This document shows, piece after piece, positions 1 through 8,546 of a DNA stretch of 64,000 nucleotides. This DNA comes from Serratia quinivorans (lineage in GTDB: Bacteria; Pseudomonadota; Gammaproteobacteria; Enterobacterales; Enterobacteriaceae): the NCBI GenBank assembly GCA_900457075.1, contig UGYN01000002.1, positions 5,666,965 to 5,730,964 of the forward strand. Direction: 5' to 3'. Position 1 is the stretch's first letter; the number at the start of each line of letters is the position of its first letter. Under the pieces are notes generated by a model. That model was not told the DNA's origin. It was given only the letters and a program-made list of their open reading frames with translations, and ran no database searches. The position numbers and the translations under genes are program-made.

Positions 1-810
1 GCGGTAGCCGATCGTGCCCCCCAATCGACATTTCCGCCGCACATTCATGAGTTCAGTGAAATCGTGATTGTCTGGCGCGGCAACGGCATGCATGTCCTGA
101 ACGATCAGCCCTGGCGGGTGACCTGCGGGGATATGTTTTATATCCGCGCCCCTGACTGCCATAGCTATGAGTCGGTCAACGACCTGGTGCTGGACAATAT
201 ACTCTACTGCCCGAAACGTTTCCGACTGGCGATCGGCTGGGCGGAACTGCTGCCACCGGACAACGCTCAGCACCAATCTCACTGGCGTCTGACCACCCGG
301 GGTATGGCACTGGCACGCAGTGTGATCCAGCAGTTGGCGCTCGAAAGCCGTAAAACCGACCTGCTGTCGATCCAGCTCACCGAGGCGCTATTTCTGCAAC
401 TGGTGCTGATCCTGCGTCGCCATCGTTATGCCGTCGGCCAGGACGACCAACTGCCGGAAGGCGAACAGCTGGATTTGCTGATGGCCGCCGTTCAGAGTGA
501 CAGCGGCGCACGTTTTGAACTGGAAGCTTTCTGCCAACGCCATCAACTGGCAGAACGCAGCCTTAAGCAGCTGTTTCGCCAGCAGACCGGCATGACCATC
601 AGCCACTACCTGCGCCAGTTGCAACTCTGCCGGGCCAAATCTCTGCTACGCGGCAGTGATGAACTGATCGGTGAAGTGGCCGCCCGCTGCGGCTTTGAGG
701 ACAGCAACTATTTTTCTGTGGTGTTTACTCGGGAAACCGGCATCACCCCCAGCGCCTGGCGCCAGCGCTTTAAACACGCCGAGCGCCCTGCCGCCGGGGT
801 AAAACGCTGA
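1..810 (+). CDS. rhaR: RhaR, AraC-family activator of the rhamnose regulon (5' end cut by window)
   Basis: This is a transcription activator that binds L-rhamnose and switches on rhaSR. The reading frame is open from base 1, so the N-terminus lies outside the window. The visible part starts inside the cupin-like sugar-binding domain ([14 protein letters not shown]) and ends with the two AraC helix-turn-helix motifs ([18 protein letters not shown] and [20 protein letters not shown]). The whole stretch matches E. coli RhaR closely. A GTG at position 64 could be mistaken for a start, but the RhaR match continues upstream of it. The gene is convergent with rhaT, and their stop codons abut with no base between them. 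Confidence 0.95.
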   Translation, partial: AVADRAPQSTFPPHIHEFSEIVIVWRGNGMHVLNDQPWRVTCGDMFYIRAPDCHSYESVNDLVLDNILYCPKRFRLAIGWAELLPPDNAQHQSHWRLTTRGMALARSVIQQLALESRKTDLLSIQLTEALFLQLVLILRRHRYAVGQDDQLPEGEQLDLLMAAVQSDSGARFELEAFCQRHQLAERSLKQLFRQQTGMTISHYLRQLQLCRAKSLLRGSDELIGEVAARCGFEDSNYFSVVFTRETGITPSAWRQRFKHAERPAAGVKR

Positions 811-1845
811 TCAGCCCGCCATGCCCAAGCCAACAACATTGGCAGCCACAATGATCGTCAAACAGCCGATGCACAATACGCTGACCGGGCGACGGCCGGC
901 ATTTTTCCACTCTCTGAGCAACAGCCCGACCAGACCGCCGCACAGCACATAGAAGCTCATGTGCAGCATCCAACTGATAAAGTCATACTGCTCGGGAATG
1001 TTGGCGTGGCCCCAGGCATAGAAGAAGAATTGCAGATACCACATGGTACCGCCGAGTAACGAGAACAGTACGTTGGCCACCAGCAGCGATTTGGCCAGCG
1101 AGAAATCGGCCTTGACCGACAGATCCGTCTTGACCGCCAGACGGATAAAACAGTAGGCCAGGTTAACCAATGCCCCGCCCCCCATGATCACCACGTAGCT
1201 CGGCAGCGCCACATACAGCGGATCGATCCCCAAATCCGCTGCGGCCTGATGCATAGGTTTGGCGGCGTCCATGGCAAACGACATACCGGCGGAGAAGATG
1301 CCGCACATCACCGCCAACAGCAGCCCTTTACGCAGGTTGAACTCTTCAGCGCGAATGCCCATCGCCCGTTCTTTCAGCACCCCGGCCCACGAAACTATCA
1401 CCACACCGAGCAAGGCAATCGCCACCCCAAGCAGCGTCAACTGCCCCCCGGCGGAACTGAACAACGCCACAAAGCGCCCCTGTAACAGCGGGGTCATCAG
1501 GGTGCCCACCACCAGCGTGATGCCAATGGCGATGCCAATTCCCATCGACATGCCCAGATAGCGCATGGTCAGGCCGTAGTTGACGTTACCAATGCCCCAC
1601 ATGGCACCAAACAGGAACACCGGTAGCAGGGTCGACAGGTCAAAAGAACTGTAATAGCGCCAGAAATCCGGCAGCAGCACGTAGCTCACCGCCCAGGGCA
1701 GGATTAACCACGACATCAGGCCACCGATCGACCACATGGTTTCCCATGACCAGCGGCGCACTTTTTTGAATGGGGCATAAAAACAGGCGGCGCTGGCGGC
1801 GCCCACCAGATGCCACAGAATTCCCAACATGACAGCATTATTCAT
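811..1845 (-). CDS. rhaT: RhaT, L-rhamnose:proton symporter
   Basis: This inner-membrane protein imports L-rhamnose with a proton. The 344-residue length equals that of E. coli RhaT and the sequence matches along its length, with about ten hydrophobic segments and conserved stretches such as FGAMWGIGN and [17 protein letters not shown] placed the start at the ATG beginning [12 protein letters not shown]. It has an AAGGAA ribosome site, and the 12 codons upstream in frame have no counterpart in the family. It sits convergent to rhaR, as in E. coli. RhaS control is expected from the family, but I did not locate a convincing RhaS site. Confidence 0.96.
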   Translation of the reverse strand: MNNAVMLGILWHLVGAASAACFYAPFKKVRRWSWETMWSIGGLMSWLILPWAVSYVLLPDFWRYYSSFDLSTLLPVFLFGAMWGIGNVNYGLTMRYLGMSMGIGIAIGITLVVGTLMTPLLQGRFVALFSSAGGQLTLLGVAIALLGVVIVSWAGVLKERAMGIRAEEFNLRKGLLLAVMCGIFSAGMSFAMDAAKPMHQAAADLGIDPLYVALPSYVVIMGGGALVNLAYCFIRLAVKTDLSVKADFSLAKSLLVANVLFSLLGGTMWYLQFFFYAWGHANIPEQYDFISWMLHMSFYVLCGGLVGLLLREWKNAGRRPVSVLCIGCLTIIVAANVVGLGMAG

Positions 1846-2148
1846 TGTTTTTGATTCCTTCGTTGCTTGTGATGAGGACAAAAAACAGGCGTGAAGGAGT
1901 CTATGAATATTGTCCGGCGCGCAACCTTAGCCTGACTGCCAGTTCTGACGGAAGCTGGCAAAAAACCAGAGGTATCACCGACCGGGATCACAAATTCATT
2001 GCAAGGCTGCTCGGGTGGCAGGCATTGGCCTGAGGAGCCTGCTCTGGCTGCCATTCTGACGACGAGGCTGGCAGTGAGGCAAAGGTTTTTAACACAGGAA
2101 GGTCATTACCATAACAAGGCGTTAATAATATTCCTGTGGAGCCCTGCG
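1846..2148. other. Intergenic region between divergent rhaT and aldA
   Basis: This stretch of about 300 bases must hold the promoters of both divergent genes. In-frame codons run upstream of aldA but show no resemblance to any protein I know. I looked for RhaS half-sites and for a TGTGA-N6-TCACA CRP site and found no convincing match. Confidence 0.5.
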
Positions 2149-3588
2149 ATGACCCAGAACCAAAAACGGATGTATATAAACGGTGAATTTATTGCTCACA
2201 AAACTGGGCGCTGGATTGATGTCATCAACCCGGCCACCGAACAAGCGATCATGCAAATCCCGCAAGGGGGTGCAGACGAGGCCAGGCTGGCCATTGATGC
2301 TGCCGAAGCCGCACAGCCAGGCTGGGAAGCGCTACCTGCGGTTGAACGTGGCCGGTGGCTACATCGACTGGCCGAAGGCATACGCTACAGAGAGCCGGAG
2401 CTGACGAAGTTGATCGTCACCGAAGGCGGTAAAACACCTGAATTGGCCAAGGTAGAAGTGCTGTTTACTGCCGACTACCTCGACTATATGGCCGAGTGGG
2501 CGCGCCGCTATGAGGGGGAGATTATCCAAAGCGACCGGCCGAATGAAAACATCTTCCTGTTCAAAAAAGCCATCGGCGTGGTAGTTGGCATCCTGCCGTG
2601 GAACTTCCCGTTCTTCCTGATTGCGCGTAAGGCCGCCCCGGCGTTGGTGACCGGCAATACCATCGTGATCAAACCCAGTGAGCTGACGCCGGGCAATGCG
2701 TTGCTGTTTGCCGAAATCGCGGATCAGATTGGCCTGCCACCGGGCGTGTTTAACCTGGTGACCGGCTACGGGCCGGAGCTGGGTCAGGCACTGGCGGCTA
2801 ACCCGAAGGTGGGCATGGTCAGCCTGACCGGCAGCGTCGGGGCCGGTATCGCCACGCTGCACGCTGCGGCAGACAACGTCACCAAGGTGTCGCTGGAGTT
2901 GGGCGGCAAGGCCCCGGCAATTGTGATGGCCGACGCCGATCTCGACCTGGCGGTCAAAGCCATCGTCAGCTCACGCATCATCAACAGTGGGCAGGTGTGT
3001 AACTGCACCGAACGCGTTTACGTACAGCGGGAGATTTATCCGCAGTTTATTGCCAGGCTGACCGAGGCTTTCCGTCAGGTCACCTTTGGCAACCCTGACC
3101 AACAAGCCGGGCTGGATATGGGGCCGTTGATCAGCGCCGAGGCGGTTCAACGAGTGGAAGATAAAGTGACGCGGGCGCTCAGCCAGGGCGCAACGTTGGT
3201 GATGGGCGGCAAGCGCGAGGCCCGCAGCGGGTACTTTTTCCCACCCACCCTGCTCTGCGACGTGCAGCAAGAGATGGAGATCATGCATCAGGAAATTTTC
3301 GGCCCGGTGCTGCCGGTCTGTTGCTTCGACAGTTTTGAGCAGGCGATCGCTATGGCTAACGACAGCGAATATGGCCTCACTTCGTCTGTTTTCACCAGTG
3401 ACCTCAACGTGGCGATGATGGCGATCAAACAATTAAAGTTCGGCGAAACCTACGTCAACCGTGAAAGCTTTGAAGCGATGCAGGGTTTCCATGCCGGTTG
3501 GCGTAAGTCCGGTATTGGCGGCGCCGATGGCCGCCACGGATTGGAGGATTATTTGCAAACACAGGTCGCCTATCTGCAATTCCGGTGA
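2149..3588 (+). CDS. aldA: AldA, lactaldehyde dehydrogenase (NAD+)
   Basis: This enzyme oxidises L-lactaldehyde, the C3 product of rhamnose and fucose breakdown, to L-lactate, and also acts on glycolaldehyde. The 479-residue length is the same as E. coli AldA. The nucleophile is C284 in SGQVCNC and the general base is E250 in LELGGKAP. The cofactor segment PWNFPFF (about 150-156) and FGETYVNRE are also present. The ATG at MTQNQKRMYING was chosen because family similarity begins there and a GGAG lies just upstream; an in-frame start at 1999 adds unrelated residues. Its position beside rhaT fits a role in rhamnose use. Confidence 0.95.
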   Translation: MTQNQKRMYINGEFIAHKTGRWIDVINPATEQAIMQIPQGGADEARLAIDAAEAAQPGWEALPAVERGRWLHRLAEGIRYREPELTKLIVTEGGKTPELAKVEVLFTADYLDYMAEWARRYEGEIIQSDRPNENIFLFKKAIGVVVGILPWNFPFFLIARKAAPALVTGNTIVIKPSELTPGNALLFAEIADQIGLPPGVFNLVTGYGPELGQALAANPKVGMVSLTGSVGAGIATLHAAADNVTKVSLELGGKAPAIVMADADLDLAVKAIVSSRIINSGQVCNCTERVYVQREIYPQFIARLTEAFRQVTFGNPDQQAGLDMGPLISAEAVQRVEDKVTRALSQGATLVMGGKREARSGYFFPPTLLCDVQQEMEIMHQEIFGPVLPVCCFDSFEQAIAMANDSEYGLTSSVFTSDLNVAMMAIKQLKFGETYVNRESFEAMQGFHAGWRKSGIGGADGRHGLEDYLQTQVAYLQFR

Positions 3589-3597
3589 TTAATGCCT

Positions 3598-3624
3598 GTT
3601 AAGGCCCCGATACGGGGCCTTAAC
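3598..3624. terminator. Bidirectional hairpin between aldA and the Gfo/Idh/MocA gene
   Basis: The arms GTTAAGGCCCCG and CGGGGCCTTAAC are perfectly complementary around a 3-base loop. It lies 9 bases past the aldA stop and overlaps the stop codon of the convergent oxidoreductase gene. There is no strong T-run on either side. Confidence 0.7.
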
Positions 3625-4792
3625 GGAACTCCACCCAGCTGGCACCGGCATCGGCGGAGCGCACACAGTTTTCGACCCAACGCACCCCCATCGTCCCGGC
3701 AGCAACGTCGGGGTACCAAAAGTCGGCCAGAAAATTCCGATCCCGCCGATCGGTAGCATCCATCGCCAGGGCAAAGCGTCGGTACAGATTTGACCAGGCT
3801 TCAAATAACCCCTCCGAATGACCACCACCAATCCGATCGTCCGCCAGGGCTATAGGATCCAGATAGGGCATACCGCGTTCCAGAATGCGTACCGGTTCGC
3901 CCTGCACCTCAAATCGCAGTTGGTTCGGCTGCTCGTCCCACCACTCCAGGCTAGCCTTCTCACCGACAACTCGAACCTTCTGCCCGTGCATCGAACCACT
4001 GTTAACCGCAGAGCACCACAGGGAGCCAACGGCACCATTGTCATACTCCATCAGCACATAGGCATTGTCCTCCAGCGGCGCCCGCGTTTTGACAAAACTC
4101 TGGCGGCTGCACATCAGGCGTTTGACCTTTAGCTGCGGCACCATGGTTTCCGCCAGGAACAAAGGATGGGTAGCCAAATCACCCAATACGTAGCTGGGGC
4201 CGACAAAACGGGGATCCACCCGCCAGCGGGTGCTGGGGTTATCTAGCTCCACCGCCGCCGCATGGAACCCGTGCGCAAATTGCATGTTGATAATGCGGAT
4301 CTCACCCAGCAGGCCGTCGGCGATCATCTGCCGGGCCTGAAGGATCAACTGGTGTCCGGCGTAGCCGTAGGTAACCCCGATAATTTTATGCTGTTTTTGG
4401 CTCAGTTCGACCAGCGCCTGCGCTTCTTCAACGGTGAAACACAGCGGTTTCTCGCACACGACATGCAGGCCGGCTGCCAGTGCCGCCTGGCAGATGGCAA
4501 AGTGGGTATTATTGGGGGTGGCAATGGAAACCGCCTCGATGCCATCCACTCTGGCAGCCTCTTCGCGAAATAGCGTAGCGTAATCCGGGTAACAACGTTC
4601 CGCTGCGATCCCCAGGCTCTGTCCAAAAAGACGCCCTCGCTGCGCGTCAATATCAAACGCCCCGGCCAACAGGGAGAAAGTGCCATCGCGCAGTGCCGCA
4701 GAACGATGAATATAACCAATCTGACTGGTTCCGCCGCCGCCAACCATCCCCCAGCGCAAGGATCGTTCCAAAGGTTTAATGCCGTTGATCAT
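3620..4792 (-). CDS. Gfo/Idh/MocA-family sugar or polyol oxidoreductase
   Basis: This is a predicted NAD(P)-dependent dehydrogenase of about 390 residues. The N-terminal Rossmann loop (MVGGGGTSQIG, about 16-26) is followed by the family EKP motif in CEKPLCF and the usual C-terminal alpha/beta domain. Family members oxidise sugars, inositols or their derivatives; the substrate here cannot be read from the sequence. A GTG three bases upstream (4795) is also possible, but the ATG has better spacing to AGGAG. It lies 14 bases downstream of the isomerase-like gene on the same strand, so the two probably form an operon controlled by the upstream LacI-type gene. Confidence 0.88.
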   Translation of the reverse strand: MINGIKPLERSLRWGMVGGGGTSQIGYIHRSAALRDGTFSLLAGAFDIDAQRGRLFGQSLGIAAERCYPDYATLFREEAARVDGIEAVSIATPNNTHFAICQAALAAGLHVVCEKPLCFTVEEAQALVELSQKQHKIIGVTYGYAGHQLILQARQMIADGLLGEIRIINMQFAHGFHAAAVELDNPSTRWRVDPRFVGPSYVLGDLATHPLFLAETMVPQLKVKRLMCSRQSFVKTRAPLEDNAYVLMEYDNGAVGSLWCSAVNSGSMHGQKVRVVGEKASLEWWDEQPNQLRFEVQGEPVRILERGMPYLDPIALADDRIGGGHSEGLFEAWSNLYRRFALAMDATDRRDRNFLADFWYPDVAAGTMGVRWVENCVRSADAGASWVEFR

Positions 4793-4806
4793 CACGTTTC
4801 TCCTGA

Positions 4807-5733
4807 TTAAAAACCGAGGGTTCGTAAATAGTTGAGGCTTTCTGTTACATCACTCAGGCTGCCCTGCGCATGACGGGGGTCGCGCTCCTGCTCAATGGTG
4901 ATCCAACCCTGATAACCCCGCGTCATTAATAATTCTCGCACCGCCGGGTAATCAATCGCCCCCTTGCCCAATGGACACATCACTCCCTGCGCGCAGGCAG
5001 TGAAGAAATCCAGCCCACCCGCCAGCACCTGGTGGAATACCTGTGGGTTAACGTCCTTGAAGTGCAGGTAATCGATGCGCGCAAAATAGCGGTCAATCCA
5101 GGTGGCCGGGTCCATGCCTGAGTAATACAAATGGCCGGTGTCCAGGCACAGCCCGGCGATTTGGTGAGGAATTTGCTCGACCAGTTGCTCAATTTCATCG
5201 GCGAATTCGATACAACCACCGGCATGCGGATGCACTACCGGCCGCACGCCATATTCCTGCCAGGCAATTTTGCCAAGCGTCATGATATGGCCGATCATCC
5301 GCTGCCAGTCCGCCTGGGTAAGTCGCGGTGCCAGTAACGACTGCCCGGCAAATTTGGCACGCTGAGGATTACCGAAATCAATAATCACCAGATATGGCGG
5401 TGAGAAGTTACCGGCATTTATAGACTGCGCCCTGGCAGTCTGTGACAAATTTCGGCAAATGTTATGTGTCAGTTCAAGGAGATAGCTAAAATTTTGTTCG
5501 CTGACCAGATCGTCGAAAATGGTGCCTGCCACCAGCGACAGTCCGTGCCGCTGTAATTCGGCGCTCAGGATATCGGCATCGGTGGGCAGATAGCCCCAGG
5601 GTCCTAGCTCGATGCTGCGATAGCCGGCAGCGTTCGCCTCCTGCAGCACTTTGCTGTAAGGCGGAAGATGCGGGTTTTTAGGGTCATCCACACCCCAACT
5701 ACAGGGCGCATTGGCAATCGGCAAACTCATCAT
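4807..5733 (-). CDS. Sugar phosphate isomerase/epimerase, TIM barrel (IolE/AP endonuclease-2 fold)
   Basis: The 308-residue product resembles the xylose isomerase-like TIM-barrel superfamily that includes IolE and IolH. Segments that usually carry metal ligands are visible: RSIELGPWG, VVHPHAGG, CLDTGHLYYSG, YLHFKDVNP and ITIEQERDP. Two adjacent ATG codons (5733 and 5730) follow a GGAATAAAA site; I took the first. The gene heads the pair with the Gfo/Idh/MocA oxidoreductase, a pairing typical of inositol-like or keto-sugar pathways. The precise substrate is unknown. Candidate operators lie in its promoter region at 5835-5862. Confidence 0.85.
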   Translation of the reverse strand: MMSLPIANAPCSWGVDDPKNPHLPPYSKVLQEANAAGYRSIELGPWGYLPTDADILSAELQRHGLSLVAGTIFDDLVSEQNFSYLLELTHNICRNLSQTARAQSINAGNFSPPYLVIIDFGNPQRAKFAGQSLLAPRLTQADWQRMIGHIMTLGKIAWQEYGVRPVVHPHAGGCIEFADEIEQLVEQIPHQIAGLCLDTGHLYYSGMDPATWIDRYFARIDYLHFKDVNPQVFHQVLAGGLDFFTACAQGVMCPLGKGAIDYPAVRELLMTRGYQGWITIEQERDPRHAQGSLSDVTESLNYLRTLGF

Positions 5734-5834
5734 TTTTATTCCGGGTCGAAGTCGAAGTGACCTCAGTATTAAATAAACGTTTCGAAATCAGCAATGATGA
5801 AACTTTCATTTTTTGATGGCGATCGCGTTAATTT

Positions 5835-5862
5835 TGATAGTTTAAATGATAGTTTTTTATCA
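5835..5862. promoter_or_regulatory. Candidate operator for the LacI-type regulator, upstream of the isomerase gene
   Basis: The inverted repeat TGATAGTTTTTTATCA occupies 5847-5862, and an extra TGATAG half-site starts 12 bases earlier at 5835. Nearly the same palindrome lies in front of the regulator gene itself at 6997-7011. Sharing between the two promoters of one cluster suggests a common operator. It lacks the central CG of classical LacI-family operators. Confidence 0.6.
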
Positions 5863-5909
5863 AAACCAGGCAGACCGAAGCTCTTGGGAGATTGGGAGAT
5901 TTATAATGG

Positions 5910-5934
5910 AAAACGGCTCCACCAGAGGGAGCCG
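5910..5934 (-). terminator. Terminator of the LacI-type regulator gene
   Basis: CGGCTCC and GGAGCCG arms surround a 7-base loop, and on the minus strand the hairpin is followed by TTTTCC. It lies directly downstream of the regulator's stop codon. Confidence 0.7.
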
Positions 5935-5938
5935 ACTA

Positions 5939-6976
5939 TCAGAGGTTTTCTTTGGTGATCAGATCAAAGCGGTTAATAGTGTGACTAAAACCGGAGGAGC
6001 CGCCACCGGTGGCGGCGACAAAAGTGCTGATGACTGACGCCGCAAACTCGGCAATACGATGCCTGAGCATCAGATCCAGCGTGCCGTCGATCAGCGCCAT
6101 TTCGCCGCCTGCAACCGGGCCATGGCAAATCAGCATCACCTGATGCTGCCTGCCGCTTTCCCGCAGCGCAGCAATAATCCCTTCCACACCCCCGCAGGGT
6201 GCATACAGAGCCACCAGATTGGGATGCTGCTCCAGCAAGGTTTGAGTGACTTGTCTTGCGCTTTCGGCCCGTTCATGACTGCGTACCGGCTCAAGCACCC
6301 GCTGACCACTCAGGTGTTCGCGCAGGTAAGATCGAAAGCTGATTTCGCAGGTTTCCTGACACAGAAAACGGTTATCGCCGATAATGACCCCGACATCGCC
6401 CTGCCGATGGCACAAGCGCTCCACCGCCCAGCCGGCGGTACGGCCTGCCTGCTGGTTATCCCAGCCGATATAACCGGCACGGCTGTGTACCGATAAATCC
6501 GACAGCAACGTGAATACCTTTACCCCCTGTCTGCTAGCCTCTTCCACCGCAAAACGGATCATCGGGTTATCCAGCGCCAGCACGCCGATCACATCTACAC
6601 TTTGGCTTAACTGTGTGATGGCGGCAGCGGTGTCGCTGACCGCGCTGATATCATGAAACATGAACTGTGGCGGGTGCTCAGCGTCGTAATAGGGTGCGGC
6701 CTGTTCCAGCAGGCTATCCGCCAATTGTGCGTAGAACGAATGTTCCTTTCGCAGCAGGATAAAGCCCATTTTAATCCGTGCGGCTGGTTGGCCCATCGTC
6801 TCAAACAGTTGATGCGATTTCTCTAGTGCGAAGCCTAATTTGTGCGCCGCCGCAATGACCCTGCGTGCCGTTTCAGGCCGTACTGTTGCGCGCTGGTTTA
6901 TTACCCGATCAACCGTAGCGATACCAACATGCGCCTCTCTGGCAATGGCGGCCAGGGTGGTTTTCTTGCCTGCCAT
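5939..6976 (-). CDS. LacI-family transcriptional regulator
   Basis: This is a predicted sugar-responsive regulator of 345 residues. The N-terminal helix-turn-helix (TLAAIAREAHVGIATVDRV, about 7-25) is followed by a periplasmic-binding-protein-like domain (GFILLRKEHSFYAQLADSLL, DVIGVLALDNP). The recognition helix reads ATVDRV where most LacI members have TVSRV. The start at MAGKKTT has a GGGAGA site; the 17 upstream in-frame codons overlap a putative operator and are not like the family. It lies upstream of the isomerase and oxidoreductase genes on the same strand, with its own terminator between, so it probably controls them and itself. The effector is unknown. Confidence 0.9.
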   Translation of the reverse strand: MAGKKTTLAAIAREAHVGIATVDRVINQRATVRPETARRVIAAAHKLGFALEKSHQLFETMGQPAARIKMGFILLRKEHSFYAQLADSLLEQAAPYYDAEHPPQFMFHDISAVSDTAAAITQLSQSVDVIGVLALDNPMIRFAVEEASRQGVKVFTLLSDLSVHSRAGYIGWDNQQAGRTAGWAVERLCHRQGDVGVIIGDNRFLCQETCEISFRSYLREHLSGQRVLEPVRSHERAESARQVTQTLLEQHPNLVALYAPCGGVEGIIAALRESGRQHQVMLICHGPVAGGEMALIDGTLDLMLRHRIAEFAASVISTFVAATGGGSSGFSHTINRFDLITKENL

Positions 6977-6996
6977 AATCGTCTCCCTCATGATTT

Positions 6997-7011
6997 TGAT
7001 AAAAACTATCA
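6997..7011. promoter_or_regulatory. Candidate autoregulatory operator of the LacI-type gene
   Basis: TGATAAAAACTATCA is an inverted repeat with TGATA/TATCA arms, 21-35 bases upstream of the regulator start. Its reverse complement, TGATAGTTTTTATCA, differs from the palindrome at 5847-5862 only by one T in the spacer. Confidence 0.6.
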
Positions 7012-7089
7012 TGTCCCAGCCGCCCATAGAAATCAGGCTGCCGTTTTTGTGTGATCGGGCGCGTTAATGCTTAATACGCTCAGCAATAA

Positions 7090-7173
7090 GGCTCGAAATC
7101 CGTTCTGGTGTTAGCCGCTGCGGTACTGGGAAGCGTGCTGGCGTTGGCGCTGGTAGCCAAACCCAAAATCTAG
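7090..7173 (+). pseudogene. Possible remnant of a transporter C-terminus
   Basis: Twenty-seven codons between stop codons encode a hydrophobic helix (VLVLAAAVLGSVLALALVA) ending KPKI, which looks like the last membrane helix of an MFS transporter. There is no start codon or upstream coding sequence. The SDR gene begins about 120 bases later. The call rests only on this resemblance. Confidence 0.3.
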
Positions 7174-7294
7174 CCAGCCCGTCGTGACTCATTACACCAT
7201 GTATAAAATCAAATGACTCTGACCCCATTTTTCTCTTTATCCATAAGCATTATCGTTTCAGCCACGCAAATAATGACTATGCAGAGAACGGATA

Positions 7295-8041
7295 ATGGAC
7301 AGAGTAAAAACAGTAATTGTTACCGGCGCATCCAGCGGATTGGGCTTCGCTATTGCGCGGGCTTACCTGGCGCGTGGCTACAATGTCGTGGGCAACGCAC
7401 GCTCACTGGAACGTTTGCAGGCAGCGGCCAACCAACTCGGTAATCCTGAGAACCTGCTGCTGGTTCCCGGTGATATCGCCCTGCCGGAAACCGCGACCCG
7501 CCTGTTCGAACAGGCAGAAGAAAACTTTGGTCAGGTCGATATTCTGATCAATAACGCGGGGATCTTCATCTCCAAACCGGTGGCAGAGTATTCGGAGGAA
7601 GATGTCGACGCGATGCTGGCGACCAATCTGAAAGGTTTCTTCTATCCCTCACAGGCCGCTGCCCGTCACATGGTGCCCAATGGCGCTGGCCACATCGTCA
7701 CCATCACTGCCGCCATCGCCATGCAGCCCATCAGCAAAGTCCCGGCCCTGCTGCCGATTATGGTCAAGGGCGGGCTGAACCAGGCCACCCGTGGGCTGGC
7801 GCTGGAACTGGCACCGCATAATGTGATGGTCAATGCCGTTGCTCCCGGCATCATTGCCACTCCACTGACCATGAGCAACCCGGATGAACAAAGCCTGGCG
7901 TTTATGAAACAGATGGCCCCGACCCAACGCATCGGTCAGCCGCAGGATATTGTCGATGCGGTGCTGTACCTGACTGACTCAAGCTTTGTCACCGGCACCA
8001 TCGTTGCCGTAGACGGCGGCACTACCGCCGGCGTCTGGTAA
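7295..8041 (+). CDS. SDR-family oxidoreductase with a non-canonical active site
   Basis: This 248-residue protein has the Rossmann features of a classical short-chain dehydrogenase: TGASSGLG (10-17), the NNAG motif, and the C-terminal end TGTIVAVDGG. The catalytic positions are unusual. The lysine of YxxxK is present (K158), but the tyrosine position is proline (P154 in LLPIMVK), and the usual serine appears to be alanine (A139 in ITAAIA). Activity by the normal SDR mechanism is therefore doubtful. It starts at an ATG about 125 bases after the transporter remnant and is followed 17 bases later by a tautomerase gene, so the two are probably cotranscribed. Function unknown. Confidence 0.88.
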   Translation: MDRVKTVIVTGASSGLGFAIARAYLARGYNVVGNARSLERLQAAANQLGNPENLLLVPGDIALPETATRLFEQAEENFGQVDILINNAGIFISKPVAEYSEEDVDAMLATNLKGFFYPSQAAARHMVPNGAGHIVTITAAIAMQPISKVPALLPIMVKGGLNQATRGLALELAPHNVMVNAVAPGIIATPLTMSNPDEQSLAFMKQMAPTQRIGQPQDIVDAVLYLTDSSFVTGTIVAVDGGTTAGVW

Positions 8042-8058
8042 TTAAGGAGAACCTGCAC

Positions 8059-8277
8059 ATGCCCTATGTCAATATTAAAGTCACCGATGAAGGCGTCACC
8101 GCCGAGCAGAAGCGCCAATTGATTGAAGGCGTCACCGAGTTGCTGGAGCGCGTGCTGAACAAGCCACGATACGCCACCTCGGTAGTGATTGACGAAGTCG
8201 CTACCGATAACTGGGGCGTAGGCGGTGAAAGCGTCACGACCCTGCGCAACAAAGAACGTAACTCGGGCCAGCGATAG
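8059..8277 (+). CDS. 4-oxalocrotonate tautomerase-family small enzyme
   Basis: This 72-residue protein begins MPYVNIKVTDEGVTAEQK. Removal of the first Met would expose Pro1, the catalytic base of the 4-OT superfamily, and the beta-alpha-beta pattern and length fit that family. Family members interconvert enol and keto forms of unsaturated acids, usually as hexamers or dimers. An AAGGAG site lies 10 bases upstream. It sits 17 bases after the SDR gene. The true substrate is not evident. Confidence 0.88.
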   Translation: MPYVNIKVTDEGVTAEQKRQLIEGVTELLERVLNKPRYATSVVIDEVATDNWGVGGESVTTLRNKERNSGQR

Positions 8278-8492
8278 CCCCCAACTCCCCTGGTCTGTTG
8301 TTAACCCGACGTTCATCCGCAAAGGGTGACGGGTTAGTCAGGCTGGGGGATTTTGTTGTAACAAGCCCGCATCTCCCACTCAAATACCCCCACTGAATAG
8401 ATGATGACTAATAAGTTTCATTAATCGTTCATCTATAAAATCCACTACCTGTTACGCGTTTGTGATGATAGGGTTTAATCTTCAAGAAGTGT

Positions 8493-8516
8493 CAATGTCA
8501 TTCAATACCGACATTG
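8493..8516. promoter_or_regulatory. Inverted repeat upstream of the AI-2E-family gene
   Basis: CAATGTC and GACATTG arms of 7 bases flank a 10-base spacer, 30 bases before the start codon. It could be an operator or a leader hairpin. No regulator can be assigned. Confidence 0.35.
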
Positions 8517-8546
8517 GCGGAGAAATCTATCATCAGAGGGACGGGT

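Noticed and set aside
8300..8335. Terminator after the tautomerase gene (AACCCG ... CGGGTT with inner CATCC/GGGTG pairing)
   Set aside because: The stem is interrupted and no T-run follows.
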